Source: an uncultured Fimbriimonadales bacterium
Lineage (GTDB): Bacteria; Armatimonadota; Fimbriimonadia; Fimbriimonadales; GBS-DC
Reading direction: 5' to 3'
DNA length: 5,227 bases
Assembly: GCA_937934465.1 (NCBI GenBank)
Contig: CALGZO010000303.1
Span: 1-5,227, forward strand
The notes under the pieces are model-generated. The model made no database searches, had not been told where the DNA came from, and saw only the letters and a program-made list of their open reading frames with translations. The position numbers and the translations under genes were made by a program. Positions 1-5,040 of the stretch are shown here, piece by piece. Numbering within the stretch: position 1 is the stretch's first letter; each line of letters starts with the position of its first letter.

Positions 1-532
1 CCAACATCTGCACGCAGCGCAGCGCAGGCGTCACGACGGTGATGAAATCCTGGCTCAGGTGCCGCGCCGTCATCTGCTTGTTCGACGAATCCTCAAGCTT
101 CAGCACCACCTCGAACGTGTAATAGCGGCGCTCGGCCAACAACGGCGATTCGACATCCACCTGATAACAATGCAGGCTGACGTCGCGCTTGCGCCCGCGC
201 GCGCCCCACAGATACAGCAACAGCGGCCATATCTGCGGGCTGATCGGGTCATCGCCCACCATGATAGCAGCGGGATATTGCGACACAATGTGGCGCAGGC
301 TGAAGCTCAAACCGACAATCGCAGGCGATGCACGGAGCACCGACTCCAAGCGCAACAGTCTGTCGTGCGGCAGCAGGCGCAGCGATTTACTGAAGTCATG
401 CGTGCGCACGAGCACATAGCCAAAAGACGCCGCCACCACGGTGAAGTAGAAGGGCGTGATGAAAGTGGTGTACAGCTCGGCCTTGAGCAGACGCGCTAAG
501 GATTGCGCCAAGGCTTCGGGATACTGCCTCAA
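1..532 (-). CDS. Unrecognised phage protein, 3' end beyond the window
   Basis: A continuous minus-strand frame without a stop runs from just after the TGA of the preceding gene to the window edge, giving 177 codons. I do not recognise the family. The proposed start is TTG at 532-530, because GAGGG lies 6 nt upstream and overlaps the previous gene's stop; another TTG lies at 511-509, and no ATG occurs until about position 262. Residues about 20-42 are hydrophobic (LYTTFITPFYFTVVAASFGY and on) and could be a membrane segment or a buried helix. The rest looks like a mixed alpha/beta soluble domain, with motifs such as GDDPISPQIWPLLLYLWGAR and YYTFEVVLKLEDSS. Codon use is ordinary for this GC-rich genome and the composition is protein-like throughout, so it is very probably real. 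Its place after terminase suggests a late or structural gene, but that is inference from position only. Confidence 0.72.
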   Translation of the reverse strand, partial: MRQYPEALAQSLARLLKAELYTTFITPFYFTVVAASFGYVLVRTHDFSKSLRLLPHDRLLRLESVLRASPAIVGLSFSLRHIVSQYPAAIMVGDDPISPQIWPLLLYLWGARGRKRDVSLHCYQVDVESPLLAERRYYTFEVVLKLEDSSNKQMTARHLSQDFITVVTPALRCVQML

Positions 533-541
533 ACCGCGCCC

Positions 542-859
542 TCAATCCTCGTCAGGCGCGTCGGGGAAATGCGGATGCCCCGACATCCCGCCCACCAGCA
601 TCACAAAACCCGGCATCGCAAGCGCAATGACCAGAGCAAAGAAGAGATGAGACAGGCCAAAAAACAACAGCCCGACGCTGAGCGCCGTGCAGGTGGGGCA
701 CAGCAGATGCTGCGCCAACGGCGGCGGCAAGGCGCGTCGCATCCAGCGCCTGGCGCGCAGGAAACAATCGAACGGCCCGGCCTTGCGCTGAAAGACAAAC
801 GTCCAATAGTGCGTCGCTAGCGCGGCAAAGACCGCGCGTATTGCAAATTCGGCTTCCAT
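542..859 (-). CDS. Small CxxC membrane protein, DUF1360-like layout
   Basis: This 105-residue protein starts inside the end of the terminase gene (43 nt overlap). Its SD, GAGGAGGAG at 870-862, is encoded by the terminase Glu-Glu-Glu codons and lies just ahead of the ATG, which implies translational coupling. The order is an N-terminal helix (about 1-23), a basic segment (about 34-42), a CPTC motif at 54-57, a long hydrophobic stretch (about 58-91) with room for one or two membrane passes, and an acidic tail ending DAPDED. A helix, then an Arg-rich turn, then L-x-C-x-x-C leading into a membrane helix resembles the DUF1360 family of small membrane proteins often found in phages. I infer this from layout only. 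The cysteine pair could bind metal or form a disulfide. A holin or other lysis role is possible, but nothing specific supports it. Confidence 0.7.
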   Translation of the reverse strand: MEAEFAIRAVFAALATHYWTFVFQRKAGPFDCFLRARRWMRRALPPPLAQHLLCPTCTALSVGLLFFGLSHLFFALVIALAMPGFVMLVGGMSGHPHFPDAPDED

Positions 860-2175
860 TGCTCCTCCTCAACCTTATACACGCTGCCCGCGCGCGTCGG
901 CATCGCTTTGTCCAGCGCAACGCTCGACGCGCGAAAGACGACATCCGAAGACTGCGGCGAGTAGCTCGACGCAAGGCGATACGCCAACGCGCGCGCCATC
1001 ACCGTGTCGTCGTGCATCCCCTTCGGCGCGTTGAACGACGGCTTGCCGGTGGCCGTCCGCCGCATCCCATACGCGGCAAGCTCGGCGATGCCCACTTCAT
1101 CGGCGGTCAACTGAAGGCGCGATGTCTCCATCGCGTGGCGCATGTCTTGTATCAGATCGGCCTTCGCCTGAGATGTCGTGTAGAAGTCCCTGACGACGAT
1201 GCCCAGCGCGGTGAGGCGATAGCGCAGCTCCTCGTAGAAATATCGCCCGATGGCATTGGCCTCGATCATGACCGCGGCGGGGCGCCATTCCTTGACCATC
1301 TCGATAAGCCTTCCTTCGGTGATGCGGATTTGCGGCGTGCGCCAGCGCTTGAGCGCCAACTCGCGGACGGGAAGGCTTCGCACGCTCATCACGCTCACCG
1401 CCGTGTAGTCCTCGACGCCGCCCACGTCCACGCCAAACACGCACGTGTTCTGCACGCCGATAGGTTTGCGCTCTTCGAGCACACAAACCTTGTCCAGCTC
1501 GCTGAACACGAATCCCTCGGCCTGGATGAATTTGGCATATATCTCCTGCTCGATGGCCAGCTTGCTCATGCGCTCTTGCTCGATCATCGCCTGAATCTCG
1601 GCGGGATCGAGGTGCGGATTGTCATAGGTCGAGTAGTTCCAAGCGCGCCAGTTCTGCACGCCCTCGACGCCTCGGCGATACAGCGTGTAGAAGTCGGTGA
1701 TGCCGCGCGGCGTGCCGCAGATGAGCGCGCGACCGCGACGGTCGAGCAGCGCAGACCGTATCACCTCCTCCCACGCCTTGCCCAGGCGCATCATCAGGCT
1801 GAGCTCGCCGGCTTCGTTGAGCACCGCCCAGTCCAACGCCGAACCACGGATCGAGGCGTGGTTCTTCACGGTGTAATAGCGGATTTCGCCCTCGCCATGC
1901 TTGAACGCAGACACCTTGCGGTCATACTGCACGACCTTCTCATCGAGCAACGGGCCGAGGATGATCTTGGCGCGCTCGATCATCTTGTCGCGGTCTATGT
2001 CGCGCGGCACCAGGACGGCGACGTTCTGCTGATCCAGCAGCGCGGGCAAGATGAGTATATCTATCAGCGTGTCCTTGCCCCAACGCCTACCGCAGGCCAG
2101 CACGTTGAATCGGTCCAACTCGTCCATCACGCGGCGCTGGCATTCATGCGGAATCGGCAGCTCTATCGTGATCAT
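817..2175 (-). CDS. terL: Phage terminase large subunit (packaging ATPase-nuclease)
   Basis: This 452-residue protein should be the motor that pumps phage DNA into the prohead and cuts it. The N-terminal ATPase domain has a Walker A-type loop at 29-36 (GRRWGKDT) after a short adenine-side segment with H10 and Q13. The Walker B region is at about 115-125 (DWAVLNEAGEL), with catalytic Glu 121. The coupling motif is GTPRG at 154-158. The C-terminal RNase H-like nuclease shows D250 (FGVDVGGVEDYTA), E305 (VMIEANAIG) and D389/D390 (GMHDDTVMARA), the expected acidic triad. The stretch TTSQAKADLIQDM (333-345) is also typical of terminase nuclease domains. Length is normal for the family. One oddity is that the usual Walker B Asp is Asn 120. 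The start is fixed by an in-frame TGA six nt upstream, although GAGAAGGG abuts the ATG with almost no spacer. It lies 15 nt after the DUF2227-like gene. No small subunit gene is adjacent in this window. Confidence 0.93.
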   Translation of the reverse strand: MITIELPIPHECQRRVMDELDRFNVLACGRRWGKDTLIDILILPALLDQQNVAVLVPRDIDRDKMIERAKIILGPLLDEKVVQYDRKVSAFKHGEGEIRYYTVKNHASIRGSALDWAVLNEAGELSLMMRLGKAWEEVIRSALLDRRGRALICGTPRGITDFYTLYRRGVEGVQNWRAWNYSTYDNPHLDPAEIQAMIEQERMSKLAIEQEIYAKFIQAEGFVFSELDKVCVLEERKPIGVQNTCVFGVDVGGVEDYTAVSVMSVRSLPVRELALKRWRTPQIRITEGRLIEMVKEWRPAAVMIEANAIGRYFYEELRYRLTALGIVVRDFYTTSQAKADLIQDMRHAMETSRLQLTADEVGIAELAAYGMRRTATGKPSFNAPKGMHDDTVMARALAYRLASSYSPQSSDVVFRASSVALDKAMPTRAGSVYKVEEEQWKPNLQYARSLPR

Positions 2176-2190
2176 CCCTTCTCATTCTAT

Positions 2191-2643
2191 CTACCGCCAT
2201 CGGCGCGTCGTCACAACGTCGGCGGCGATGTGCAAGATGTCGGCGAGGCACAGGCCGACGAAGCCGAGCGCGATGAGGCGGAGCGATGGGAATGAAAAAT
2301 GAAAACCGAACAGGAGCGCGGCGCACGCCGCAAAAGGGAGCATGAACCACAATGCGCGCGTCAGCGTGCCGACGATGGGCCAGTGCGAAAGCCCGCGGTG
2401 GCGGAACAGGCGCGCATATGCCAGTCCGAGCGCGCGCAACGGCAGCACAGGGCGCAGCGCGCGTTGGGCGCGGGAACGCGCCAAGTCAAGGTCCGGCGTC
2501 AACACGCGGCCGGCGGCATATCCCGCCCACATCGCCAGCGCGCCCGCAGCGTCCAGCTCGCCGCGCAGGACGCCGACCGCCAAACCAACCGTCACCACGC
2601 ACCACCCCAGCGCGTGCAACTTGTCGTGCCCCTCACCATCCAT
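2191..2643 (-). CDS. DUF2227-like putative metal-binding membrane protein
   Basis: This 150-residue protein has the polar signature of the DUF2227 family, uncharacterised metal-binding membrane proteins distantly like the YdjM group. The signature comprises H6-D7 and H10 near the N terminus, PDLD at 50-53 followed by a basic stretch (ARSRAQR), and HRGLSH at 82-87. D135, H138 and D142 follow in LADILHIAADVV. These His/Asp residues probably form a metal site. Hydrophobic segments at about 12-27, 34-48, 95-115 and 118-140 indicate an integral membrane protein. The biochemical role is not established; a membrane hydrolase is a guess from the motif style. The start must precede H6, so ATG 2643-2641 is well supported, yet no SD lies upstream. 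A TATACT hexamer sits only 8 nt before the ATG, so the mRNA may be nearly leaderless. It is the first gene of the leftward operon with terminase. Confidence 0.85.
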   Translation of the reverse strand: MDGEGHDKLHALGWCVVTVGLAVGVLRGELDAAGALAMWAGYAAGRVLTPDLDLARSRAQRALRPVLPLRALGLAYARLFRHRGLSHWPIVGTLTRALWFMLPFAACAALLFGFHFSFPSLRLIALGFVGLCLADILHIAADVVTTRRWR

Positions 2644-2651
2644 GCGCGCAA

Positions 2652-2657
2652 AGTATA
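2652..2657 (-). promoter_or_regulatory. Candidate -10 box for the DUF2227-terminase operon
   Basis: Minus-strand TATACT lies 8 nt upstream of the ATG at 2643. I see no good -35 hexamer at 15-19 nt spacing. If used, transcription would begin at or within a couple of bases of the start codon, which agrees with the missing SD. It is followed by TTGCGCGCA, resembling the sequence after the -10 boxes at 4279 and 5035. This could also be a chance AT-rich match. Confidence 0.35.
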
Positions 2658-2700
2658 TCCGACAAAATGCGCCAAGAGGAAAACAACGGGTAGCAATCGG

Positions 2701-2714
2701 CTTAGTTCCCTAAG
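2701..2714. repeat. Small perfect inverted repeat CTTAG-TTCC-CTAAG
   Basis: Five-base arms around a 4-base loop. The CTAAG/CTTAG words recur nearby at 2802, 2847 and 2922, so this may be part of a wider set of short palindromic sites. On its own it is short enough to arise by chance. Confidence 0.35.
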
Positions 2715-2743
2715 ATCCCATTTCCCCTACATCGCCACATAAC

Positions 2744-2818
2744 TTGCTTTTTGGAGCAGGATATTAGATCTAGTTCATTCTTTTAGGGAGGCCATCTTGT
2801 CCTAAGACAAATTATGTC
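2744..2818. repeat. 75 bp direct repeat, copy A
   Basis: It begins TTGCTTTTTGGAGCAGG and ends GACAAATTATGTC, matching copy B about 201 bp downstream at all but three positions: T/C at 2750, one extra T near 2764 and T/C at 2797. By hand count it is about 37% GC, well below the surrounding genes. Internally it has the palindrome TAGATCTA (2765-2772), inverted arms TTAGG (2783-2787) and CCTAA (2801-2805), and TTGTC-CTAA-GACAA (2797-2810). The last two overlap, so they are alternative pairings. Confidence 0.92.
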
Positions 2819-2945
2819 GTATGTCTGAGCGTCTTCTAGGCGCGCGCTAAGTATGGGTAAGTTGCTCCAATGTGGTATAGGGCGGGTATCAATCGTCATT
2901 GGAACATATGTGCTACGTTGCCTTAGTCTGCGCTAGATGGGCTGA

Positions 2946-3019
2946 TTGCTTCTTGGAGCAGGATATAGATCTAGTTCATTCTTTTAGGGAGGCCATCCTG
3001 TCCTAAGACAAATTATGTC
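2946..3019. repeat. 74 bp direct repeat, copy B
   Basis: Second copy, same orientation as A, ending 20 bp before the stem of the clamp terminator. The palindrome TAGATCTA (2966-2973), the SD-like AGGGAGG and the TGTC/GACA words are kept. The T-to-C change at the start of TTGTC shortens that inverted repeat to four-base arms. Sequence outside the repeat boundaries shows no similarity between copies, so this is a defined element and not simply a longer duplication. Confidence 0.92.
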
Positions 3020-3039
3020 CGCGCTCAAATGAGAGAATA

Positions 3040-3069
3040 AAAGCGCGCCGTGTCTCTACGGCGCGCTTT
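3040..3069 (-). terminator. Rho-independent terminator, symmetric (both strands)
   Basis: A perfect 12 bp stem, AAAGCGCGCCGT paired with ACGGCGCGCTTT, encloses a 6-base loop. It lies 17 bp after the stop codon of the clamp gene, and on the minus strand the GC stem is followed by TTTTATTCTC, a usable U-tract. On the plus strand the stem is followed by TTTCTTTAT, so it should also stop transcription entering from the left. It isolates the clamp gene from the repeat region and the packaging operon. Confidence 0.9.
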
Positions 3070-3086
3070 CTTTATGGCTGGTCGCT

Positions 3087-4202
3087 TTAGCGTTTGGCGA
3101 CGGGCATAATGACGTGCATATCATCCGCGCCCTCGGACGGTCGTATGACCGTCTTGTTGCTTGGATGCTCGATTTCGATTATCGCCTGGCGCGACTTGAC
3201 GGCTTCGAGCGCGTCTATCAGATACTCCACGTTGATGTAGAAGTCTCGCGGAACGCCTGCGAAGTCTGCTTCGACTTCGCAGGAAACGGCTCCCATTTCA
3301 TCGGATTGCGCTTCTACCGTGATGCGGCCCGACTCGACCAGCAGCCGCGTTGTTCCGTTTTGCGGCTTCGCGAATATTCTCGCGCGCCTACATGCGTTTA
3401 GCATCTCGGACGTTGTCACCACCGCGCGCGTGTCATATTGGGTCGGCAGGACGGCGCGATATGGAGGGAACTTGTACTCGCTCAGAACGGAGCGGATGCT
3501 TGCCTGCTCCGCCCTGAACATCACTTGATTGCGCTCTTTCGTCGTCCAGACTTCGACGACATTCTCTTTGGCGAGCGCGCGAGCGGCCTCCGTCATCGCC
3601 TTCACGGGGACGAGCATCGAGCCTTCGGCGAAAGCGCCATTGCTTCGCTTTGCCTTGGAGATGCTCATTCGGAACCCGTCTGTCGCGACCATGATGATCG
3701 AATCCTCTTTCACTTCAACGAGGATTCCGTTCATCTCCGGCCTGACGCCCTTTGGGTCGGCAGCGGCTTTGACGCTGTTGACCATGTTGCTCAGCAAAGC
3801 GCCGCTTAAACGCTCCAGCAACACATCTGCTGGTGGAAACACCGGGAAGTCCTGCGCGCTCGTCGCCTTCACCCGCGCGCTTGTCTTCTTCCCCTCCACC
3901 TTGACGAAGCCATCCTTGGCCGAGATCGTCACCTCTTCGTCGGCGATGAGCGAGACGACCTCTATGAGCTTACCTGCGTGTGCAGCGACATCGCCTCTCT
4001 GCTTCACCTCGGCGCCGATCCACTTTGACCATTCGATGCTCAAGTCGGTGGCAGCCACCTTTAGTCGCCCGTCTTCCGACGAGAGGAAGATATGCGTCAT
4101 CACGGGCGACGGAGCCTTCTTCCTTTCCGTCTCGGCAACTACGATGCGACTCGCCGACTTGAGCGCGGCCTCCAACTCTTGTCTCGAACACTTTACTTTC
4201 AT
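3087..4202 (-). CDS. dnaN: DNA polymerase III beta subunit (sliding clamp), phage-type
   Basis: This 371-residue protein matches the bacterial beta clamp in length (E. coli DnaN has 366) and in landmarks of all three domains. The dimeric ring encircles DNA and tethers the replicative polymerase and other partners. Visible signatures are the N terminus MKVKCSRQELEAAL, the domain 1 signature VAATDLSIEW (49-58) and DFPVFP (118-123). In domain 2 there are NGILVEV (158-164) and VATDGFRMS (172-180), then FPPYRAVLP (245-253). Domain 3 has FYINVEYLIDAL (321-332), and the protein ends MHVIMPVAKR, like the VVMPMRL tail of DnaN that lines the partner-binding pocket. The start is ATG 4202-4200, with a perfect AGGAGG (4214-4209) six nt upstream. 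The frame stays open to about 4592, but that extension runs opposite the SWIM gene and is rejected. With its own promoter and terminator it appears to be a single-gene unit. Phage-encoded clamps are known, and a chromosomal dnaN is less likely because no dnaA or recF is adjacent. Confidence 0.94.
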   Translation of the reverse strand: MKVKCSRQELEAALKSASRIVVAETERKKAPSPVMTHIFLSSEDGRLKVAATDLSIEWSKWIGAEVKQRGDVAAHAGKLIEVVSLIADEEVTISAKDGFVKVEGKKTSARVKATSAQDFPVFPPADVLLERLSGALLSNMVNSVKAAADPKGVRPEMNGILVEVKEDSIIMVATDGFRMSISKAKRSNGAFAEGSMLVPVKAMTEAARALAKENVVEVWTTKERNQVMFRAEQASIRSVLSEYKFPPYRAVLPTQYDTRAVVTTSEMLNACRRARIFAKPQNGTTRLLVESGRITVEAQSDEMGAVSCEVEADFAGVPRDFYINVEYLIDALEAVKSRQAIIEIEHPSNKTVIRPSEGADDMHVIMPVAKR

Positions 4203-4208
4203 CTTTTG

Positions 4209-4227
4209 CCTCCTGTGGATCATTATA
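4209..4227 (-). promoter_or_regulatory. -10 box and ribosome binding site of the clamp gene
   Basis: Minus-strand TATAAT at 4227-4222 is followed closely by AGGAGG at 4214-4209, which sets the ATG at 4202. The implied leader is only about a dozen bases. No convincing -35 hexamer is seen at the right distance (about TATGTC), so the promoter may be weak or activator-dependent. The SD is certain; the -10 assignment is moderate. Confidence 0.55.
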
Positions 4228-4256
4228 TACCCCGCAAATCGAGGACATAGAATGGC

Positions 4257-4284
4257 TTGACAAGACGATACCAGTGTGTATAAT
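4257..4284 (+). promoter_or_regulatory. Consensus sigma-70-type promoter for the SWIM gene
   Basis: TTGACA (4257-4262) and TATAAT (4279-4284) are separated by 16 bp, both perfect consensus hexamers. Initiation is expected near 4291. The gene's SD, GAGGAG (4298-4303), follows shortly and lies 7 nt before the ATG at 4311. It is divergent from the clamp promoter within a 108 bp intergenic region. Confidence 0.85.
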
Positions 4285-4310
4285 TGCGCGCAACGAAGAG
4301 GAGTGACACG

Positions 4311-4652
4311 ATGTCCGTCAACAGTAAGCCCGAGGAAATTGCCATCCGGCGCTCCAAAGAGCACGAGCAAGCCGCGCAAGCCGCTACGTCCGCTCCTGCC
4401 CGCGCATATCACCTCGCCGCCATGCGCGCCTTCGACAAAGCCGCAGCCGAGCTTGCATCCGGCCGACTGCCGGTCAGGGCCGGCGACGATTGGCTCGTCC
4501 ACTCCCGCAGCGCCAACGCCGTATATCGCGTTCACGTCGCCAACGCAACCTGCAATTGCCCAGCCGGTATGCACGGCAGGCTGTGCTGGCACCTGGCAGC
4601 AGCACAGGCGATGGAGGAAGCCACGGCGGTGGAGGATAGCGTGGGGTTCTAG
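4311..4652 (+). CDS. Small SWIM-type zinc-finger protein
   Basis: This 113-residue protein carries one C-terminal SWIM zinc finger of form CxCx8CxH: C81, C83, C92 and H94 in CNCPAGMHGRLCWH. It is preceded by the typical short beta segments ending in hydrophobics (WLVHSRSANAVYRVHV, 61-76). SWIM domains are predicted to bind zinc and to contact DNA or proteins; they occur in SWI2/SNF2 ATPases, transposases and recombination-associated factors. Residues 6-50 are predicted mainly helical and rich in Ala, Glu, Arg and Lys, possibly a coiled or DNA-contacting region. A stand-alone SWIM protein with no enzymatic domain could be a regulator or an adaptor. ATG 4311 is chosen for its SD (GAGGAG, 7 nt away). 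An upstream in-frame TTG at 4284 overlaps the -10 box and is unlikely. It is the first rightward gene, opposite the clamp. Confidence 0.88.
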   Translation: MSVNSKPEEIAIRRSKEHEQAAQAATSAPARAYHLAAMRAFDKAAAELASGRLPVRAGDDWLVHSRSANAVYRVHVANATCNCPAGMHGRLCWHLAAAQAMEEATAVEDSVGF

Positions 4653-4707
4653 AGGGCGCGATTATGTCAAGCGGCGCCCCCATTTCTCTTTTGGCCGGGG
4701 GATGTTG

Positions 4708-4910
4708 CCCTGCGCCCCGTTGCCCAGCCGCCCGTCTCCCGTCGCCCGCGCCCAGCCTGCCCGTCGCCCGCCGCCCGATGGCCGCCCTGCCGCTCCGTCG
4801 TCCTGCGGCCCTGCGGCCCATCCGCCCGCTGCCCGCTGCCCCGTCGACCGTCGCCCGTCGCCCGTCGCCCCGTCTGCCCGTCTGCCCGATGGCCGCATCG
4901 TCGCCCGCTG
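4708..4910. repeat. Degenerate GC-rich heptamer repeat (CCCGTCG-type)
   Basis: About 200 bp are built from two dozen or so units of 7-8 bases around CCCGTCG, CCCGCTG, CCCGATGG and CCCGTCTG, on the minus strand GGGCGAC-like. The clearest run, GTCGCCCGTCGCCCGTCG, is at 4850-4867. The 7-base period passes through all three frames, which explains the long low-complexity Pro/Arg/Ala reading frames on both strands; I do not call these genes. Families of heptameric tandem repeats (STRR) are known from filamentous cyanobacteria, but whether this one is related is not known. It sits between the SWIM gene and the next promoter. Confidence 0.85.
4854..4887 (-). other. G-quadruplex-capable tract within the heptamer repeat
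   Basis: The minus strand has five runs of three or four G (at 4887-4885, 4879-4877, 4871-4868, 4863-4861 and 4856-4854) separated by loops of 4-5 bases. This fits the usual G3+ with short-loop pattern. The plus strand is the matching C-rich strand. Folding in the cell is not shown. Confidence 0.5.
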
Positions 4911-4975
4911 ACGCCGGTGGCAGCAGCGGCGCCCGCTGCCGGCGGGGGCGGATGCGGGCGGCGGGGGCGAGATGT

Positions 4976-5008
4976 GACGAATGTCACGTGTAGGATGTGA
5001 CATTCGTC
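4976..5008. promoter_or_regulatory. Perfect 12 bp inverted repeat, probable operator
   Basis: GACGAATGTCAC (4976-4987) and GTGACATTCGTC (4997-5008) are exact reverse complements around a 9-base centre. A further GTGAC at 4974-4978 pairs with GTCAC at 4983-4987, giving three GTGAC-type half-sites on alternating strands. The right arm ends 3 bp before the -35 box, at about -40 to -70 from the predicted start, where activators and some repressors bind. No U-tract follows, so a terminator for the SWIM gene is unlikely. Confidence 0.75.
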
Positions 5009-5011
5009 CAG

Positions 5012-5040
5012 TTGACAATCGGGCGCGATAGTGATATATT
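5012..5040 (+). promoter_or_regulatory. Strong extended -10 promoter for the 5066 gene
   Basis: TTGACA (5012-5017) and TATATT (5035-5040) are spaced by the optimal 17 bp, with an extended TGn (TGA) just before the -10. The start of transcription should be near 5047. AAGGAG (5051-5056) follows, 9 nt before ATG 5066. Confidence 0.85.

Larger units (their letters stand above)
2644..3039. other. Non-coding region with repeats, lower GC than the genes
   Basis: About 400 bases without a credible gene on either strand. Longest ATG-led frames are only a few codons, for example at 2814 and 3015. It contains a small perfect hairpin (2701-2714), two 75 bp direct repeats (2744-2818 and 2946-3019) and a unique 127 bp spacer. 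An inverted 8-mer, TGCTCCAA at 2863-2870, is complementary to TTGGAGCA at the head of each repeat. It separates the clamp's terminator from the packaging operon. Candidate roles are an origin, a packaging site, a regulatory region or a small RNA locus; none is proven by the sequence. Confidence 0.7.

Noticed and set aside
59..499. 146-codon plus-strand reading frame
   Set aside because: Gln/Arg-rich shadow opposite a more protein-like minus-strand frame that runs the whole stretch.
841..2295. 484-codon plus-strand reading frame
   Set aside because: Exact antisense of the terminase gene; Arg/His/Ala-rich composition is typical of a shadow in GC-rich DNA.
2744..3019. CRISPR array
   Set aside because: Only two units, repeats of 75 bp and a 127 bp spacer, with no cas gene; sizes do not fit.
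2744..3019. Insertion sequence or MITE ends
   Set aside because: The copies are direct, not inverted, with no transposase or target-site duplication visible.
2644..3086. tRNA gene
   Set aside because: No cloverleaf arms or GTTCRA-type T-loop sequence could be found by eye on either strand.
3529..4260. 243-codon plus-strand reading frame
   Set aside because: Antisense to the clamp gene, which has clear family motifs; no recognisable domain.
4203..4592. N-terminal extension of the clamp reading frame (501-residue version)
   Set aside because: The extra part is antisense to the SWIM gene and crosses its promoter, and the clamp family starts at MKVKCS, which has a perfect SD.
4976..5008. Rho-independent terminator for the SWIM gene
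   Set aside because: The stem is perfect but no T-run follows on either strand, and it lies 324 bp past the stop and beside a promoter.
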